Assembly: GCF_022179245.1 (NCBI RefSeq)
Contig: NZ_BPQM01000018.1
Span: 1-64,000, forward strand
Source of the DNA: Methylobacterium gregans
GTDB lineage: Bacteria > Pseudomonadota > Alphaproteobacteria > Rhizobiales > Beijerinckiaceae
DNA: 64,000 nt
Direction: 5' to 3'
The notes below the pieces were generated by a model, which was given only the letters and a program-made list of their open reading frames with translations, made no database searches and was not told the origin of the DNA. Made by a program: the position numbers and the translations under genes. This document shows positions 42,022 to 52,587 of the stretch, piece after piece; position 1 is the first letter of the stretch; every line of letters begins with the position of its first letter.

Positions 42022-43485
42022 TCAGCGCGAGGAGCGCAGCACCTGCAGGTCGAGGTCGCGCACCTTCTTGCGCAGGGTGTTGCGGTTGACGCCGAGCAAC
42101 TCGGCCGCGCGGATCTGGTTGCCCCGGGTGGCCGCGAGCGCTGCGCCGATCAGCGGCCCCTCGATCTCCCGCAGGATGCGGTGATAGAGGCCGGGCGGCG
42201 GCAGCGTATCCCGGTAGCCCGAGAAGTAGTCGGTGAGGTGCCGCTCGACGGCGCTCGACAGGCTCTCCGACTCGTTGCCCTTGCGGGCGCCGTTCTGCCC
42301 TTGCGCGGAGACCGGCGGGGAGAGCGGCAGCGTGTCGAGCTCCGCCTCGATCACCGGACCCGTGATGGTCTCCTGCGGGTAGAGGGCCGCGAGGCGCCGG
42401 ACGAGGTTCTCCAGCTCGCGCACGTTGCCGGGCCAGCGGTAGCGCTTCAGCCGCTCCATCGCGTCGCCGTCGAGCGTCTTGCGGGTCAGGCCCTCGCGCT
42501 CGACCAGCACGAAGAAGTGGCGCACGAGATCCGGCACGTCCTCCGAGCGCTCGCGGAGCGCGGGCAGGCGCAGGGGAACCACGTTCAGGCGGAAGAACAG
42601 GTCCTCGCGGAAGATGCCCTGCTGGATCGATATCCGCAGGTCCTTGTTGGTGGCCGCGATAATCCGGACGTTCGTCTTGATCGGCACGCGACCGCCGACA
42701 GTGGTGTACTCGCCCTGCTGAAGCACGCGCAGCAGGCGGGTCTGGGCCTCCATCGGCATGTCGCCGATCTCGTCGAGGAAGAGCGTGCCGCCCTCCGCCT
42801 GCTCGAAACGGCCGGCAGAGCGCTGGAGCGCGCCCGTGAAGGCGCCCTTCTCGTGGCCGAACAGCTCCGATTCGATCAGGTCGCGCGGGATCGCCGCCAT
42901 GTTGACGGGGACAAAGGGCCCGGTGCGGCGGCGGCCGTAATCGTGGAGGGCCCGCGCCACCAGCTCCTTGCCGGTGCCCGACTCGCCGGTGATCATCACG
43001 GTGAGGTCGGTCGGCATCAGGCGGGCGAGCGCCCGGTAGATCTCCTGCATGGCGGGCGAGCGGCCGACCAGCGGGATGTCCTCGTTCTCCGGGCCCTGAC
43101 CCGGCGCGGGCGCGCCGCGGGGGCGCGAGAGAGCGCGCCCGACGATGGCGATCAGCTCCTTCAGGTCGAAGGGCTTGGGCAGGTACTCGTAGGCGCCCCG
43201 CTCCGAAGCGCGGATCGCCGTCATGAAGGTGTTCTGCGCGCTCATCACGATGATCGGCAGTTCCGGCCGCACGCGCTTGATGCGGGGCAGGAGGTCGAAC
43301 ACGTTCTCGTCCGGCATCATCACATCGGTGATGACGAGGTCGCCCTCCCCTTGCGCGACCCAGCGCCAGAGCGTGGCGCAGTTGCCCGTGGAGCGGACCT
43401 CGTAGCCCGCCCGCGAGAGCGCTTGATTGAGGACCGTGCGGATCGCGGCGTCGTCGTCCGCGACGATGATGTGGCCGTTGGGCAT
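42022..43485 (-). CDS. ntrC: Nitrogen regulation response regulator NtrC
   Basis: A 487-residue sigma-54-dependent activator. The receiver domain has phospho-acceptor Asp54 in VITDVMMPD. The central AAA+ domain has Walker A GESGTGKE, the sigma-54 contact loop GAFTGA and Walker [12 protein letters not shown]. The C-terminal Fis-like helix-turn-helix is [20 protein letters not shown]. It lies 4 bases after ntrB. Likely targets include glnK-amtB in this window. ntrY-ntrX, which often follow ntrC in Rhizobiales, are absent; mltG follows instead. Confidence 0.97.
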   Translation of the reverse strand: MPNGHIIVADDDAAIRTVLNQALSRAGYEVRSTGNCATLWRWVAQGEGDLVITDVMMPDENVFDLLPRIKRVRPELPIIVMSAQNTFMTAIRASERGAYEYLPKPFDLKELIAIVGRALSRPRGAPAPGQGPENEDIPLVGRSPAMQEIYRALARLMPTDLTVMITGESGTGKELVARALHDYGRRRTGPFVPVNMAAIPRDLIESELFGHEKGAFTGALQRSAGRFEQAEGGTLFLDEIGDMPMEAQTRLLRVLQQGEYTTVGGRVPIKTNVRIIAATNKDLRISIQQGIFREDLFFRLNVVPLRLPALRERSEDVPDLVRHFFVLVEREGLTRKTLDGDAMERLKRYRWPGNVRELENLVRRLAALYPQETITGPVIEAELDTLPLSPPVSAQGQNGARKGNESESLSSAVERHLTDYFSGYRDTLPPPGLYHRILREIEGPLIGAALAATRGNQIRAAELLGVNRNTLRKKVRDLDLQVLRSSR

Positions 43486-43489
43486 GACT

Positions 43490-44665
43490 CTACTCGGCCT
43501 CCACGACCGATTCGCGCCCGTCCCGGGCACTCGACATAGGGAGGAGAAGGCGGAAGGTGGTGCGGCGGGGAGCGGGATCGCACTCGACGATCCCCCCGTG
43601 GTCGCCGACGATCTTGGCCACCAATGCAAGACCGAGGCCGGAGCCCGACACTTTCGTGGTGACGAAGGGGTCGAACAGGTCGGGCAAAAGCTCGGCGGTG
43701 ATGCCGGGGCCGTTGTCGCGCACCGCCACCTCGATCGGCAGGCTGACGCGCTCGCGCGAGCCCGGAACCTGAAGGCGGAGACCTGTGCGGAAGGCGGTCG
43801 AGAGCGTGATCTCGCCGTCGACCGTGTCGGCGCCGATCGCTTCCGCCGCGTTCTTCACGAGGTTCAGGATCACCTGGATCAGCTGGTCGCGGTTGCCGAG
43901 CACCGGCGGCAGCGAAGGATCGTAGGTCTCCACGAAGCGGATGTGACGGGCAAAGCCCGACTGGGCCGAGCGCTTCACTTGGTCGAGCACGCCGTGGACG
44001 TTGACGGGGACGCGCTCGACGGGCCGCTCGTCCCCGAACAGCTCCATCCGCTCGACGATGCGCACGATGCGGTCGGACTCGTCGCAGATCAGCCGGGTCA
44101 GCACCCGGTCCTCCTCGGCGCCGGACTGTTCCAAGAGCTGGGCGGCGCCCCGGATGCCGGCGAGCGGGTTCTTGATCTCGTGGGCCAGCATGGCACCCAG
44201 CGCAACCATGGAGCGCGCCGCGCCCCGGTGCGTGAGCTGGCGGTTCATCTTGTCGGCGATGGTGCGCTCCTGGAGCATCAGCACCACGGTGTCGCCGTTG
44301 TCGCCCAGCGCGGTGGCGAAGACATCGACGCTGCGCTCCTGGCCCGTTCGCGGCGAGACCAGCTCGACCCGGTACTCGCTGACGCTGGAGCGGCGGCGGC
44401 GCACCTCCGCCACCAGCGCGATGATCGGCGAGGCGAAGGGGATGATGTCGCGCAGCTGCCGCCGCTGCATCAGCCGGGCTGAGGCGTCGAAGAAGCTCTC
44501 CGCCGCGTGGTTGCAATGGATGATGTGGTCGTCCGGCCCGATGGTCAGCACCGGCAGCGGCAGCGCGTTCAGCACCGCCGCGCCGCTGGGACCCGTCCCG
44601 CCGGCCTCGGCATCCGGCAGGTCGCCCGCATCGCGTTCCGTCACGCCCGTGCCCCCCTCGATCAT
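43490..44665 (-). CDS. ntrB: Nitrogen sensor histidine kinase NtrB (GlnL)
   Basis: A 391-residue cytoplasmic sensor kinase controlled by PII. The PAS domain (about 30-130) is followed by the dimerisation helix with the phospho-His in [18 protein letters not shown]. The ATPase domain has [15 protein letters not shown] and [18 protein letters not shown]. There is no membrane segment. Its ATG overlaps the end of the upstream Dus gene by 4 bases, so translation is coupled. Confidence 0.97.
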   Translation of the reverse strand: MIEGGTGVTERDAGDLPDAEAGGTGPSGAAVLNALPLPVLTIGPDDHIIHCNHAAESFFDASARLMQRRQLRDIIPFASPIIALVAEVRRRRSSVSEYRVELVSPRTGQERSVDVFATALGDNGDTVVLMLQERTIADKMNRQLTHRGAARSMVALGAMLAHEIKNPLAGIRGAAQLLEQSGAEEDRVLTRLICDESDRIVRIVERMELFGDERPVERVPVNVHGVLDQVKRSAQSGFARHIRFVETYDPSLPPVLGNRDQLIQVILNLVKNAAEAIGADTVDGEITLSTAFRTGLRLQVPGSRERVSLPIEVAVRDNGPGITAELLPDLFDPFVTTKVSGSGLGLALVAKIVGDHGGIVECDPAPRRTTFRLLLPMSSARDGRESVVEAE

Positions 44666-45666
44666 GCGGCTTCCGCGACCGCCGGGGCGGGCGCACCGAA
44701 CGCGGCGCGCAGCAGGGCGCGGGCCGTGGCCGGATCCGTGGTCGTGAGCAGCCGGGTGCGGGCCTCGGGGGGCAACGCGCCCCCGGTCTCCGCATAGGCC
44801 GCGAGATGCTTTCGGGCGTGGCGCACGCCCATGTGCTCACCGTAGAGGGCGATCAGCCCGTCATAGTGCGCGACCGCGATCGCGGCCTGCTCGGCGCGCG
44901 TCGGTGCCGGTGCAGGCTCACCGGCGAGCGCGCGCGCGATCTGCCCGACCAGCCAGGGCCGGCCGACCGCCGCGCGCCCGACCATCACCCCGGCGGCCCC
45001 CGAGGCCGCGAGGCAGTCGCGCGCGTCCTCGGCATCCGCGATGTCGCCGTTGGCGATGACCGGGATCGCGACCGCTTCCACCACGGCGCGGATCGCCGCC
45101 CAGTCCGCCCGGCCCTTGTAGAATTGCTGCCGCGTCCGGCCGTGCACCGTCACCGCGTCGAGCCCGATCGCTTCCGCGCGCCGCGCCAGCTCGGCGGCGT
45201 TGAGGCTCTGGTGGTCCCAGCCGAGGCGCATCTTCACGGTGACCGGCACGGTCACCGCGCCGCGCACGGCCGCCAGCAGGCGGCAGGCATGGTCGAGGTC
45301 GCGCATCAGGGCCGAGCCCGAGGCGCCGCCCGTCACCACCTTGGCGGGGCAGCCCATGTTGATGTCCACGACGTCGGCGCCGCAGCCGACCGCGAGCCGC
45401 GCCGCCTCGGCCATCGGTTCCGGCTGGCAGCCGGCGAGCTGCACCACGTGCAGGTCCACGCCGCTGCCATCGGCCCGCAGCCGCGCTTCGCTCGCGCCGC
45501 GGGCAAACTCGGCGGCCGCCACCATCTCGGACACGACCGCGCTGGCGCCGAGGCGCCGAGCCGCCCGCCGCATGTGCAGGTCGGTCACGCCCGAGAGCGG
45601 CGCCAGGAGCGCCAGCGGCCCTGGAGCCGCACCGCGCAGAGCGCTCAAATAATGATCATCAGTCAT
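44662..45666 (-). CDS. dusB: tRNA-dihydrouridine synthase (NifR3/DusB type)
   Basis: A 334-residue FMN-dependent tRNA-U reductase. It has the N-terminal [14 protein letters not shown], the catalytic-Cys motif [14 protein letters not shown], the [11 protein letters not shown] loop and the [14 protein letters not shown] strand. This gene is the nifR3 of Rhizobiales and Rhodobacter, always upstream of ntrBC and once thought to be a nitrogen regulator. The ATG at 45666 is chosen over a TTG three codons earlier. It is divergent from ispDF across 173 bases. Confidence 0.95.
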   Translation of the reverse strand: MTDDHYLSALRGAAPGPLALLAPLSGVTDLHMRRAARRLGASAVVSEMVAAAEFARGASEARLRADGSGVDLHVVQLAGCQPEPMAEAARLAVGCGADVVDINMGCPAKVVTGGASGSALMRDLDHACRLLAAVRGAVTVPVTVKMRLGWDHQSLNAAELARRAEAIGLDAVTVHGRTRQQFYKGRADWAAIRAVVEAVAIPVIANGDIADAEDARDCLAASGAAGVMVGRAAVGRPWLVGQIARALAGEPAPAPTRAEQAAIAVAHYDGLIALYGEHMGVRHARKHLAAYAETGGALPPEARTRLLTTTDPATARALLRAAFGAPAPAVAEAA

Positions 45667-45839
45667 TCTGCACAACGATTAGACAAAAGCTGCGCCGACG
45701 CAAGCGGCAACCGCGTTGATTTCGGAGGTTGCCCCGCTTAAAGCCGGTGCACCCTGCCCGGTAGCCTCCCCGGTGCGGGGGGTATGCGCGCACCTCGCGT
45801 ACCGGATCGTGTGAAGCTTGCGAGGGGGGAACGCCCGTC

Positions 45840-47144
45840 ATGTCCACCACCGGTTCGAGCGTCGCCGCGGTGGTCGTGGCGGCGGGGCGCGGCATCCGCA
45901 TTGGCGGCGGCACGCCGAAGCAGTACCGGCAGGTCGGTGGGCAGGCCGTGCTCACCCGAACGCTCGCTGCGCTCGGGACCCTTCCGGTCGTCGGCCGCGT
46001 GCAGGTGGTGATCGCGCCCGACGCCGCCGCCTTCTACGAGACCTGCCTCTCCGAACTCGATCCGGCCGTTCGGGCCAAGCTCCTCGCGCCTGTCGAGGGC
46101 GGCGCGACGCGCCAGCGATCGGTGCGGGCGGGCCTGGAAGCGCTGGCGCGCGCGGGCGCGCCCGAGATCGTGCTGGTCCACGACGCCGCCCGTCCCTACG
46201 TCGACGCAGCGCTGATCGACCGCGCGGTGGCAGCCGGCCGCGACCACCGCGCGGCGGTGCCGGGCGTGGCGGTCAGCGACACGATCAAGCTGGTGGAGGA
46301 GGCGGGCGACGGCATCGGCCGGGTGCGCGAGACCCCCGCCCGCGAGAACCTGCGCGCCGTGCAGACCCCGCAGAGCTTTCACTTCGCCGCGCTCCTCGAC
46401 GCCCACCGCTCGGCGGCGGCGGCCGAGCTGCACAGCTTCACCGATGACGGCGCTCTCGCCGAGTGGGCGGGATTGCCGGTCGTTGTCTTCGCGGGAGACC
46501 TGCGCAACCGCAAGATCACCCAACCGGCCGACCTGATCGAGGCGGACCGCGCCTTCGGGGCGCCGGACAGCGCCCTCGTGGCGCCGGACAGGAGTTCAGA
46601 GATGACCCAGTACGTGACCCGCCTCGGCACCGGCTTCGACGTCCACGCCTTCACGGAGGGCGACCATGTCTGGCTCGGCGGCGTGAAGATCCCGGCCGAC
46701 CGCGGCGTGCTCGCCCATTCGGACGGCGACGTGGCCCTGCACGCGCTCACCGACGCGCTTCTCGGCGCGATCGCGGACGGGGACATCGGCACGCACTTTC
46801 CGCCCTCCGACGAGCGCTGGCGCGGGGCCGCCTCCGACCAGTTCCTCGCGCACGCAGTCTCGCTGGTGCGGGCGCGCGGCGGGCGCATCGACCATCTCGA
46901 CATCACCGTGCTGGCCGAGGCCCCGCGGATCGGCCAGCACCGCGAGGCGATCCGGGCGCGCATCGCCGAGATCGCGGGCGTGCCGCTGACCAGCGTCTCG
47001 ATCAAGGCGACCACGACGGAGAAGCTCGGCTTCGTCGGACGCGCCGAGGGCCTCGCCGCCCAGGCGGCCGCGACCGTGCGCCTGCCGGACGCGGAGACCG
47101 TTCCGGTCGATGCCCAGGCCGAGACCGCGATGCGGCAGGGCTGA
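45840..47144 (+). CDS. ispDF: Bifunctional IspD-IspF enzyme
   Basis: A 434-residue fusion of two MEP-pathway isoprenoid enzymes. The IspD part (1-230) has the CTP-binding loop [16 protein letters not shown] and VHDAARPYV. The IspF part (about 255-425) has [11 protein letters not shown], the zinc-binding [18 protein letters not shown] and [10 protein letters not shown]. The fusion skips the middle step (IspE), yet is standard in alphaproteobacteria. A strong aggggggaa ribosome binding site precedes the ATG. cinA follows immediately. Confidence 0.96.
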   Translation: MSTTGSSVAAVVVAAGRGIRIGGGTPKQYRQVGGQAVLTRTLAALGTLPVVGRVQVVIAPDAAAFYETCLSELDPAVRAKLLAPVEGGATRQRSVRAGLEALARAGAPEIVLVHDAARPYVDAALIDRAVAAGRDHRAAVPGVAVSDTIKLVEEAGDGIGRVRETPARENLRAVQTPQSFHFAALLDAHRSAAAAELHSFTDDGALAEWAGLPVVVFAGDLRNRKITQPADLIEADRAFGAPDSALVAPDRSSEMTQYVTRLGTGFDVHAFTEGDHVWLGGVKIPADRGVLAHSDGDVALHALTDALLGAIADGDIGTHFPPSDERWRGAASDQFLAHAVSLVRARGGRIDHLDITVLAEAPRIGQHREAIRARIAEIAGVPLTSVSIKATTTEKLGFVGRAEGLAAQAAATVRLPDAETVPVDAQAETAMRQG

Positions 47145-47145
47145 G

Positions 47146-47646
47146 GTGATCGGCGACGCTGCCCTCCTCGCCCGGGCCGAGGTCCTGATCGCCGCCTACG
47201 CGAGCGCCGGCCTGCGCGTCGCCACGGCCGAATCCTGCACGGGCGGTCTCGTGGCGGGTCTGCTGACCGCGGTGCCCGGCTCGTCCGCGGTGCTGGAGCG
47301 CGGCTTCGTCACCTACTCGAACGCGGCGAAGAGCGAGGCGATCGGCGTGCCCGCCGATCTCGTCGCGCGGCACGGTGCCGTGAGCGAGCCGGTCGCGCGC
47401 GCCATGGCGGAGGGGGCGCTCGCCGCCTCGCGGGCCGATGTGGCGGTGGCGATCACCGGTGTCGCGGGCCCGGGCGGCGGCAGCGCCGAGAAGCCGGTCG
47501 GCCTCGTGCATTTCGGGCTTGCCGCGAAGGGGCGCCCGGTCGTTCACCGCGAGCACCGCTTCGGCGATCCGGGCCGGGCCGAGATCCGCCGGCTGGCGGT
47601 GGCCGAGGCGCTCGACCTGCTGGATGAGGCGCTGCGCGGCGGCTGA
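47146..47646 (+). CDS. CinA C-terminal-domain protein (nicotinamide-nucleotide amidase)
   Basis: A 166-residue stand-alone CinA C domain, predicted to deamidate nicotinamide mononucleotide (PncC). Family motifs ATAESCTGG, FVTYSNAAK and AITGVAGPGGGSAEKPVGLV are all present. The start is GTG at 47146, one base after the ispDF stop, with an in-frame but unlikely upstream alternative. ispDF-cinA form an operon. Confidence 0.92.
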   Translation: MIGDAALLARAEVLIAAYASAGLRVATAESCTGGLVAGLLTAVPGSSAVLERGFVTYSNAAKSEAIGVPADLVARHGAVSEPVARAMAEGALAASRADVAVAITGVAGPGGGSAEKPVGLVHFGLAAKGRPVVHREHRFGDPGRAEIRRLAVAEALDLLDEALRGG

Positions 47647-47782
47647 CCCTCGGAAGCGGCCCGTGTGCGCGAGCGATCCGAGGCGGCGGTTGAAGGTCTG
47701 ACCCTCTGACGACCGCTCAGCCGCATTCGCCGTTGCGGTCCGGCCCGGGCGACGTAGGATCGCCGGGCGAGAGGAGCGCCCG

Positions 47783-49012
47783 ATGGAGCCAGCCCCTGCG
47801 GTCTGCATCGTCGGCGGCGGCCCGGCCGGGATGATGGCGGGGCTGCTCCTCGCACGCGCCGGCCTCACCGTCACTGTGCTGGAGAAGCACGCCGACTTCC
47901 TGCGCGACTTCCGCGGGGACACGATCCACCCCTCCACCCTCGACCTGATGGATGAACTCGGCCTCGGCGAGGCTTTCCGGGCGCTGCCGCACCGGCGGGT
48001 GGAGACGCTGGCGGGCGTCATCGGCGGGCGGGCCTTCCGCATCGCCGATTTCCGGCACCTGCCCGCGCGCAACCGCTTCATCGCGCTGATGCCGCAATGG
48101 GACTTTCTCGACTTCCTGGCGCGGGCGGGTGCCCGCTATCCGGGCTTCCGCCTGCTCATGCGGACGGAGGCGACGGCGCTCGTCGGGGACGGTTCGCGCG
48201 TCACCGGCGTGCGTGCCCGCGGGCCGGAGGGCGAGCGCGCGATCATGGCCGACCTCGTTCTCTGCGCCGATGGCCGCCACTCGGCCATGCGCGCGGAGGC
48301 CGGGCTCCGACCGGTCGTGTTCGGGGCGCCGATGGATGTACTCTGGTTCAGCCTCTCGCGCCGGCCCGACGAGGACGCGGTGACGGCAGGTCATTTCGGG
48401 CGCGGGCGCATTCTGGTCACCCTCGACCGGGGCACGCACTGGCAATGCGCCTACGTGGTGCCGAAGGGCGGCGATGCCGCGATCCGGTCCGGAGGCCTGC
48501 CGGCCTTCCGTGCGGCGTTCGGCGAACTCGTGCCCTTCCTGGCCGACCGGACCGGCGAGATCGTGTCCTGGGACGCGGTGAAGGTCCTCACCGTCGCGGT
48601 CGACCGGCTCGAGCGCTGGTACCGGCCGGGCCTGCTCTGCATCGGGGACGCGGCTCACGCCATGTCGCCGCTCGGCGGCGTAGGCATCAATCTCGCGATC
48701 CAGGACGCCGTCGCGGCCGCCAACCTCCTGGCCGGGCCGCTGAGGACAGGCACGCTCACCACGTTCGATCTCGCCCGCGTGCAGGCGCGCCGGATGCGGC
48801 CCGTGCGGCTGACGCAGGGCCTGCAAAGGCTCATCCAGAACCGCGTGATCGCCCGCGTGCTCGACGCGTCAGGGGCGCTGACGCCGCCGCTCGCCCTGCG
48901 GCTCCTCGATGCGGTGCCCGCGCTCCAGCGCCTTCCCGCCCGGATCGTCGGCCTCGGCTTCCGGCCGGAGCACGTTGCCGGCTCGGTCCAGGCTCAGGCG
49001 GCCGCGCCGTAG
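47783..49012 (+). CDS. FAD-dependent monooxygenase (PHBH fold)
   Basis: A 409-residue class A flavoprotein. It has GGGPAGMMAG (about 10-19), the DG-type segment VLCADGRHSAMR and the C-terminal GDAAHAMSPLGGVGINLAIQDA. It belongs to the ubiquinone/aromatic hydroxylase superfamily but is clearly different from the UbiH-like protein at 4902. Related proteins are annotated only as FAD-dependent oxidoreductases, so the substrate is open. It begins 136 bases after cinA and its 3' end overlaps the convergent RatA/Coq10-like gene by 19 bases. Confidence 0.83.
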   Translation: MEPAPAVCIVGGGPAGMMAGLLLARAGLTVTVLEKHADFLRDFRGDTIHPSTLDLMDELGLGEAFRALPHRRVETLAGVIGGRAFRIADFRHLPARNRFIALMPQWDFLDFLARAGARYPGFRLLMRTEATALVGDGSRVTGVRARGPEGERAIMADLVLCADGRHSAMRAEAGLRPVVFGAPMDVLWFSLSRRPDEDAVTAGHFGRGRILVTLDRGTHWQCAYVVPKGGDAAIRSGGLPAFRAAFGELVPFLADRTGEIVSWDAVKVLTVAVDRLERWYRPGLLCIGDAAHAMSPLGGVGINLAIQDAVAAANLLAGPLRTGTLTTFDLARVQARRMRPVRLTQGLQRLIQNRVIARVLDASGALTPPLALRLLDAVPALQRLPARIVGLGFRPEHVAGSVQAQAAAP

Positions 49013-49455
49013 ATCCGGTCGGCCCGGCCCTCGAAGGCGTCGGTAAACTTGCGGAAGGCTCGGTCGAACATCGTGCCCATGAGCAGCCCGAGCGTCCGGC
49101 TCTTGAACTCGTAGGTGATGAAGAAGTCGACGTCGCAGCCGCCCGCCGCGTTCTCGCGGAAGGTCCAGCGGTTCTCCAGATGCCGGAACGGACCGTCGAT
49201 GTACTCGGCCACGATCTTGAGCGCCGGCCGGTCGAGGCTGACCCGCGTGGTGAAGCGCTCGCGGATCGCCTTGTAGCCGACGCCCATCTCGGCGACGAGC
49301 ACCTCCTGGCCCTCGCTGCCGCCCGGCATGCGGCGCAGCACCCGCAGCGACTCGCAGAGCGGCAGGAAGTCCGGATAGGTCTCCACGTCGGCCACGAGAT
49401 CATACATCTGCTGCGGCGTGTGGCGTACCGCGCGGGTAACCCGGAAAGAGGGCAT
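48994..49455 (-). CDS. RatA/Coq10-family START-domain protein
   Basis: A 153-residue small polyketide-cyclase/START-domain protein. The family start is exact (RAVRHTPQQMYDLVADVETYPDFLP), with the C-terminal helix RAFRKFTDAFEGRADRIYG. Eukaryotic Coq10 binds and chaperones ubiquinone. The E. coli homologue was named RatA for a reported effect on 50S joining, so both names appear in annotations; a quinone role is more plausible here. It follows lipA by 15 bases and is likely co-transcribed with it. Its 3' end overlaps the convergent monooxygenase. Confidence 0.9.
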   Translation of the reverse strand: MPSFRVTRAVRHTPQQMYDLVADVETYPDFLPLCESLRVLRRMPGGSEGQEVLVAEMGVGYKAIRERFTTRVSLDRPALKIVAEYIDGPFRHLENRWTFRENAAGGCDVDFFITYEFKSRTLGLLMGTMFDRAFRKFTDAFEGRADRIYGAAA

Positions 49456-49470
49456 GGTAAACCGACGGGA

Positions 49471-50460
49471 TCAGGCGGACTTGGCGGGGGCGAGACGGGC
49501 GTTGCGCGCCGCCTGGAGCCGGGCGAAATCCTCGCCCGCATGGTGCGACGAGCGCGTCAGCGGCGTCGCCGAGACCAAGAGGAATCCCTTCGCATACGCC
49601 ATGGTCTCGTAGGTCTTGAACTCGTCCGGCGGCACGAAGCGCACGACCTCGTGGTGCTTCTTGGTCGGCTGCAGGTATTGGCCGATCGTCAGGAAGTCGA
49701 CATCGGCCGAGCGCAGGTCGTCCATCAACTGCACAACCTCGTTCCGGTCTTCGCCGAGGCCGACCATGATGCCGGACTTCGTGAAGATTGTCGGATCGAG
49801 CTCCTTCACCCGCTGCAGCAGCCGCACCGAGTGGAAGTAGCGCGCCCCGGGACGCACGGTCAGGTACTTGCCCGGTACCGTCTCGAGATTGTGGTTGAAC
49901 ACGTCGGGCTTGGCCGCCACGACGACTTCCAGAGCGCCGTCCTTGCGCAGGAAGTCCGGCGTCAGGATTTCGACTGTTGTACCGGGGCTGGCCTTGCGGA
50001 TCTCCGCGATCGTACGGGCGAAGTGCTCCGCGCCGCCATCCTTCAGGTCGTCGCGATCGACCGAGGTGATCACCACGTGGTGCAGGCCGAGCTTGGCCAC
50101 CGAGTCGGCGATCTTCAGGGGCTCGTCGGCGTCCAGCGCTTCCGGAAGGCCGGTGCGCACGTTGCAGAAGGCGCAGGCCCGCGTGCAGGTGTCGCCCATG
50201 ATCATGAAGGTGGCGTGCCGCTTCTCCCAGCACTCGCCGATATTCGGGCAGCCCGCCTCCTCGCAGACCGTGACGAGGCCGTGCTCGCGCACGATGGCGC
50301 GGGTCTCCGACCAAGCCTTCGAGCCGGGCGCCTTCACGCGGATCCAGTCGGGCTTCTTCGCCTGAACGGGCTGGTCCGGCCGGTGCGCCTTCTCGGGATG
50401 GCGCGGGCGCGCGACCGCGGGGCGGGGATCGTTCCTGAGCAGATCGAGGACGACGGCCAT
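49471..50460 (-). CDS. lipA: Lipoyl synthase
   Basis: A 329-residue radical-SAM enzyme inserting two sulfurs into protein-bound octanoyl groups. It thereby activates the lipoyl domains of PDH and other complexes. The auxiliary cluster motif [12 protein letters not shown] is followed by the SAM cluster CTRACAFC, and the C-terminal [10 protein letters not shown] carries the third-ligand Ser. The start [10 protein letters not shown] at 50460 is the family form. Its substrates, the E2 and E1-beta lipoyl domains, are encoded in the pdh operon 7 kb away. Confidence 0.97.
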   Translation of the reverse strand: MAVVLDLLRNDPRPAVARPRHPEKAHRPDQPVQAKKPDWIRVKAPGSKAWSETRAIVREHGLVTVCEEAGCPNIGECWEKRHATFMIMGDTCTRACAFCNVRTGLPEALDADEPLKIADSVAKLGLHHVVITSVDRDDLKDGGAEHFARTIAEIRKASPGTTVEILTPDFLRKDGALEVVVAAKPDVFNHNLETVPGKYLTVRPGARYFHSVRLLQRVKELDPTIFTKSGIMVGLGEDRNEVVQLMDDLRSADVDFLTIGQYLQPTKKHHEVVRFVPPDEFKTYETMAYAKGFLLVSATPLTRSSHHAGEDFARLQAARNARLAPAKSA

Positions 50461-50826
50461 AGAACGATCTTCGCCTCTCCGCGCGGGCGCACCCGCGCTG
50501 GCGGGGCTCAATCAGGGATGCCCCTGACTTAAGGCCTTCCCGTCATCACCGCAAACCCGCGCGACCGGCCGCCGCAACTCCGGCGGGACAGCCCTGCCGC
50601 TCCGTCACCCGGCATCGGTCCGCCTCACGCATGGTCCCGTCCTGACCAGCGTCGCGCGCACGTCGCACCGTCGAGGACAGACCTCTCGGCGGCAAGGCGT
50701 GCGTGCGTACAGATCCGCAATGCCTCGCTGGCTTGTCAGGACTGGTTGAGACGGCTTAGTCAGTCCCCCTCCTTCCGGCGGGATTGTCCCGAGCGCTCCG
50801 CCGACGTTGATCAGCCTGAGTTCCGG
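50461..50826. other. Non-coding gap between divergent lipA and CYTH genes
   Basis: These 366 bases hold the upstream regions of two divergent genes. I see no RNA gene, repeat, terminator or convincing promoter match. Short open frames here lack coding character. Confidence 0.5.
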
Positions 50827-51339
50827 ATGCGTTTCGAGATCGAGCGGAAGTTTCTGGTCGCGCATGACGGGTGGCGCGCGTCCGCGACCGGCCGGCGCAG
50901 CCTGCGCGACGGTCTGGTCGGTCAGTTCGGGCGCGGCAAGGTTCGGGTAAGGCTCGACGAGGACCGGGCTTGGCTCACGGTGAAGGGCGCACGGCTCGGC
51001 ATCAGCCGTCCGGAATTCGAGTACGCCATCCCCTGCGCCGACGCGGAGGCGATGCTGCGGAACGTCTGCGTCGGCGGCGTGATCGACAAGACGCGTCACT
51101 GCGTGCCCCACGACGGCCTGACCTGGGTGGTGGACGAGTTCGGCGGATGCCTCGCTGGCATCGTGCTGGCCGAGGTCGAGCTCGATTCCGAGGATCAGGC
51201 CTTCGCCGAGCCGGACTGGATCGGCGAGGAGGTGACCGGGGATCCGCGTTTCCGGCAGACGACGCTGCTGCACCTCTGTGGGCGCCTGGGCCGTCCGGTT
51301 ACCATGGGGGATATCTTGGCCCTGCCGCGCACGCTCTGA
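50827..51339 (+). CDS. CYTH-domain protein (triphosphate tunnel metalloenzyme)
   Basis: A 170-residue member of the CYTH superfamily. The N-terminal ExExK signature is exact (FEIERKFLV), and basic/acidic strands follow (KVRVRLDEDRAWLTVKG, LAEVELDSEDQAF). Bacterial members hydrolyse inorganic triphosphate or have unknown roles; class IV adenylate cyclase activity is possible but less likely. The ATG at 50827 follows the plus-strand frame with no strong alternative. It lies alone in an accessory stretch. Confidence 0.88.
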   Translation: MRFEIERKFLVAHDGWRASATGRRSLRDGLVGQFGRGKVRVRLDEDRAWLTVKGARLGISRPEFEYAIPCADAEAMLRNVCVGGVIDKTRHCVPHDGLTWVVDEFGGCLAGIVLAEVELDSEDQAFAEPDWIGEEVTGDPRFRQTTLLHLCGRLGRPVTMGDILALPRTL

Positions 51340-51395
51340 AACCGACGCGCCGACGGCAGCGCGAAAAAATACGGCCACGCTAGCTCGGGTAGGGC

Positions 51396-51668
51396 GTGGC
51401 GCAGGGCCTTCAAGAATGTTCGGGCCGCGTCGACTTCGTTAACCAAGCCCGCGTGATCCGGGCGGGAGCGAAGATGGTTGCGGCGTTGAAACGGGCGGTG
51501 CGGTTGCGGCGGACGATGCGCGAGCGCGACACGCGGATCGAGGCGAGCGGCTGCGCCATGGCGCGGCCCCTACCCGTCGGAGAGGCCACGAGCCTGTCCG
51601 AGCGCGGCCTCACCGCCCGCGAGCTGATCCGCATGGCGCAGGCGGCGCGTCGCGCCCTGCAGGATTAG
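51396..51668 (+). CDS. Small basic protein of unknown function
   Basis: A 90-residue (GTG start) or 65-residue (ATG at 51474) ORF. The conserved-looking part runs from VAALKRAVRLRRTMRER to RMAQAARRALQD. It is highly basic and helical, with codon third positions as GC-rich as real genes here. No family is recognised. A bidirectional terminator follows 43 bases later, which supports it as a transcribed gene. Confidence 0.5.
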   Translation: MAQGLQECSGRVDFVNQARVIRAGAKMVAALKRAVRLRRTMRERDTRIEASGCAMARPLPVGEATSLSERGLTARELIRMAQAARRALQD

Positions 51669-51710
51669 CGGATTCCGCACCGACCGGTCCGGGATGCCGG
51701 CAGAACGACG

Positions 51711-51744
51711 AAGGGGTTCGGGCAAGTGCGCCCGAACCCCTTTT
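51711..51744. terminator. Bidirectional intrinsic terminator
   Basis: A perfect 13-bp stem (aaggggttcgggc/gcccgaacccctt) with a 6-base loop gives a T-run on the plus strand (TTTTCTTTT) and starts with AA, a short U-tract, on the minus strand. It separates the small plus-strand ORF from the convergent sleB gene. Confidence 0.85.
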
Positions 51745-51775
51745 CTTTTCTCTCAAGTGCGGGTTGCGAGCTGCC

Positions 51776-52447
51776 TCAGCCGGCGCGCCCGAGCTGCGGA
51801 AGGCCGGCGATCGTGCAGATGTCGCGCGCCGGTCCCTGCGGCAGGGTCTCGGCCTGCTGCGCCGGGGCGGGAGCCGCTACCGGGACTTGCGCGGCGGAGG
51901 CCGGCGAGGCGGCGTAGGCGAGCGGGGCCGTCGCCGTCGAGCCGGGCTTGCGCTTCTCGTAGAAGGCGTTCCCGCCCGCGACCGCCACGTAGTGCATGTT
52001 GTTGTACGGGAAGCGGTGCCCGGCGGTGTGGAAGTACATCGCTTGGCCCACCTTCGGATGGCGCTCACCCGCGAGCACCGCGTCGGCGACGTCGGCCACC
52101 TTCTCCAGGCTCTTCGACTCGTTCATCGGCTTGGTGAGGACGCCCGCGGCGAACTGACGGGGCTGCCCCACCACCTCGCAGATGCCGCCCGGGAATGCCG
52201 CCGATTCCAGCCTGTTCATCACCACCGTGCCGACGGCGAGGAGGCCCTCGGCGTCGCTGCGCTGGGATTCGAAGTACATGGCCCGCCCGAGGCAGTCGCG
52301 CTCCGTGTCGTTGACGGCCATGGCGGGTTTGCGGCCGGGAATCGATCCGGTGACAGATGGCGTCGTGGTGTTGCAGCCTCCGAGGCCGCCGCACGCCAGG
52401 ATGAATGCCAATCCGGATACAGTCTTCGCCGTCCTCACACCCTGCAT
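51776..52447 (-). CDS. SleB-like cell-wall hydrolase, probable lipoprotein
   Basis: A 223-residue protein. The N terminus has a signal with lipobox-like FILAC followed by Gly, so it is probably a lipoprotein anchored in the envelope. The hydrolase_2 (SleB) domain begins at about residue 50, with RDCLGRAMYFESQRSD and GLLAVGTVVMNRL, and contains HTAGHRFPYNN. The C-terminal 50 residues are Ala/Pro-rich. The predicted activity is peptidoglycan amidase or lytic transglycosylase; SleB-type domains remodel the cell wall outside sporulation in alphaproteobacteria. The start at 52447 is chosen because the signal peptide begins there. Confidence 0.85.
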   Translation of the reverse strand: MQGVRTAKTVSGLAFILACGGLGGCNTTTPSVTGSIPGRKPAMAVNDTERDCLGRAMYFESQRSDAEGLLAVGTVVMNRLESAAFPGGICEVVGQPRQFAAGVLTKPMNESKSLEKVADVADAVLAGERHPKVGQAMYFHTAGHRFPYNNMHYVAVAGGNAFYEKRKPGSTATAPLAYAASPASAAQVPVAAPAPAQQAETLPQGPARDICTIAGLPQLGRAG

Positions 52448-52587
52448 GCGCTCGCGCTCCCTGCCCGATAATCCTCGCACCGGCGAGGCCGCATTCTCCA
52501 TGCGGCCCAAGAACCGGCCTGCCTCAGCCACGCTCAAGCTTGAGTGCAGATTCGGGGCAGAGATGTGGCGGGGTGCTTACCGTTTCG

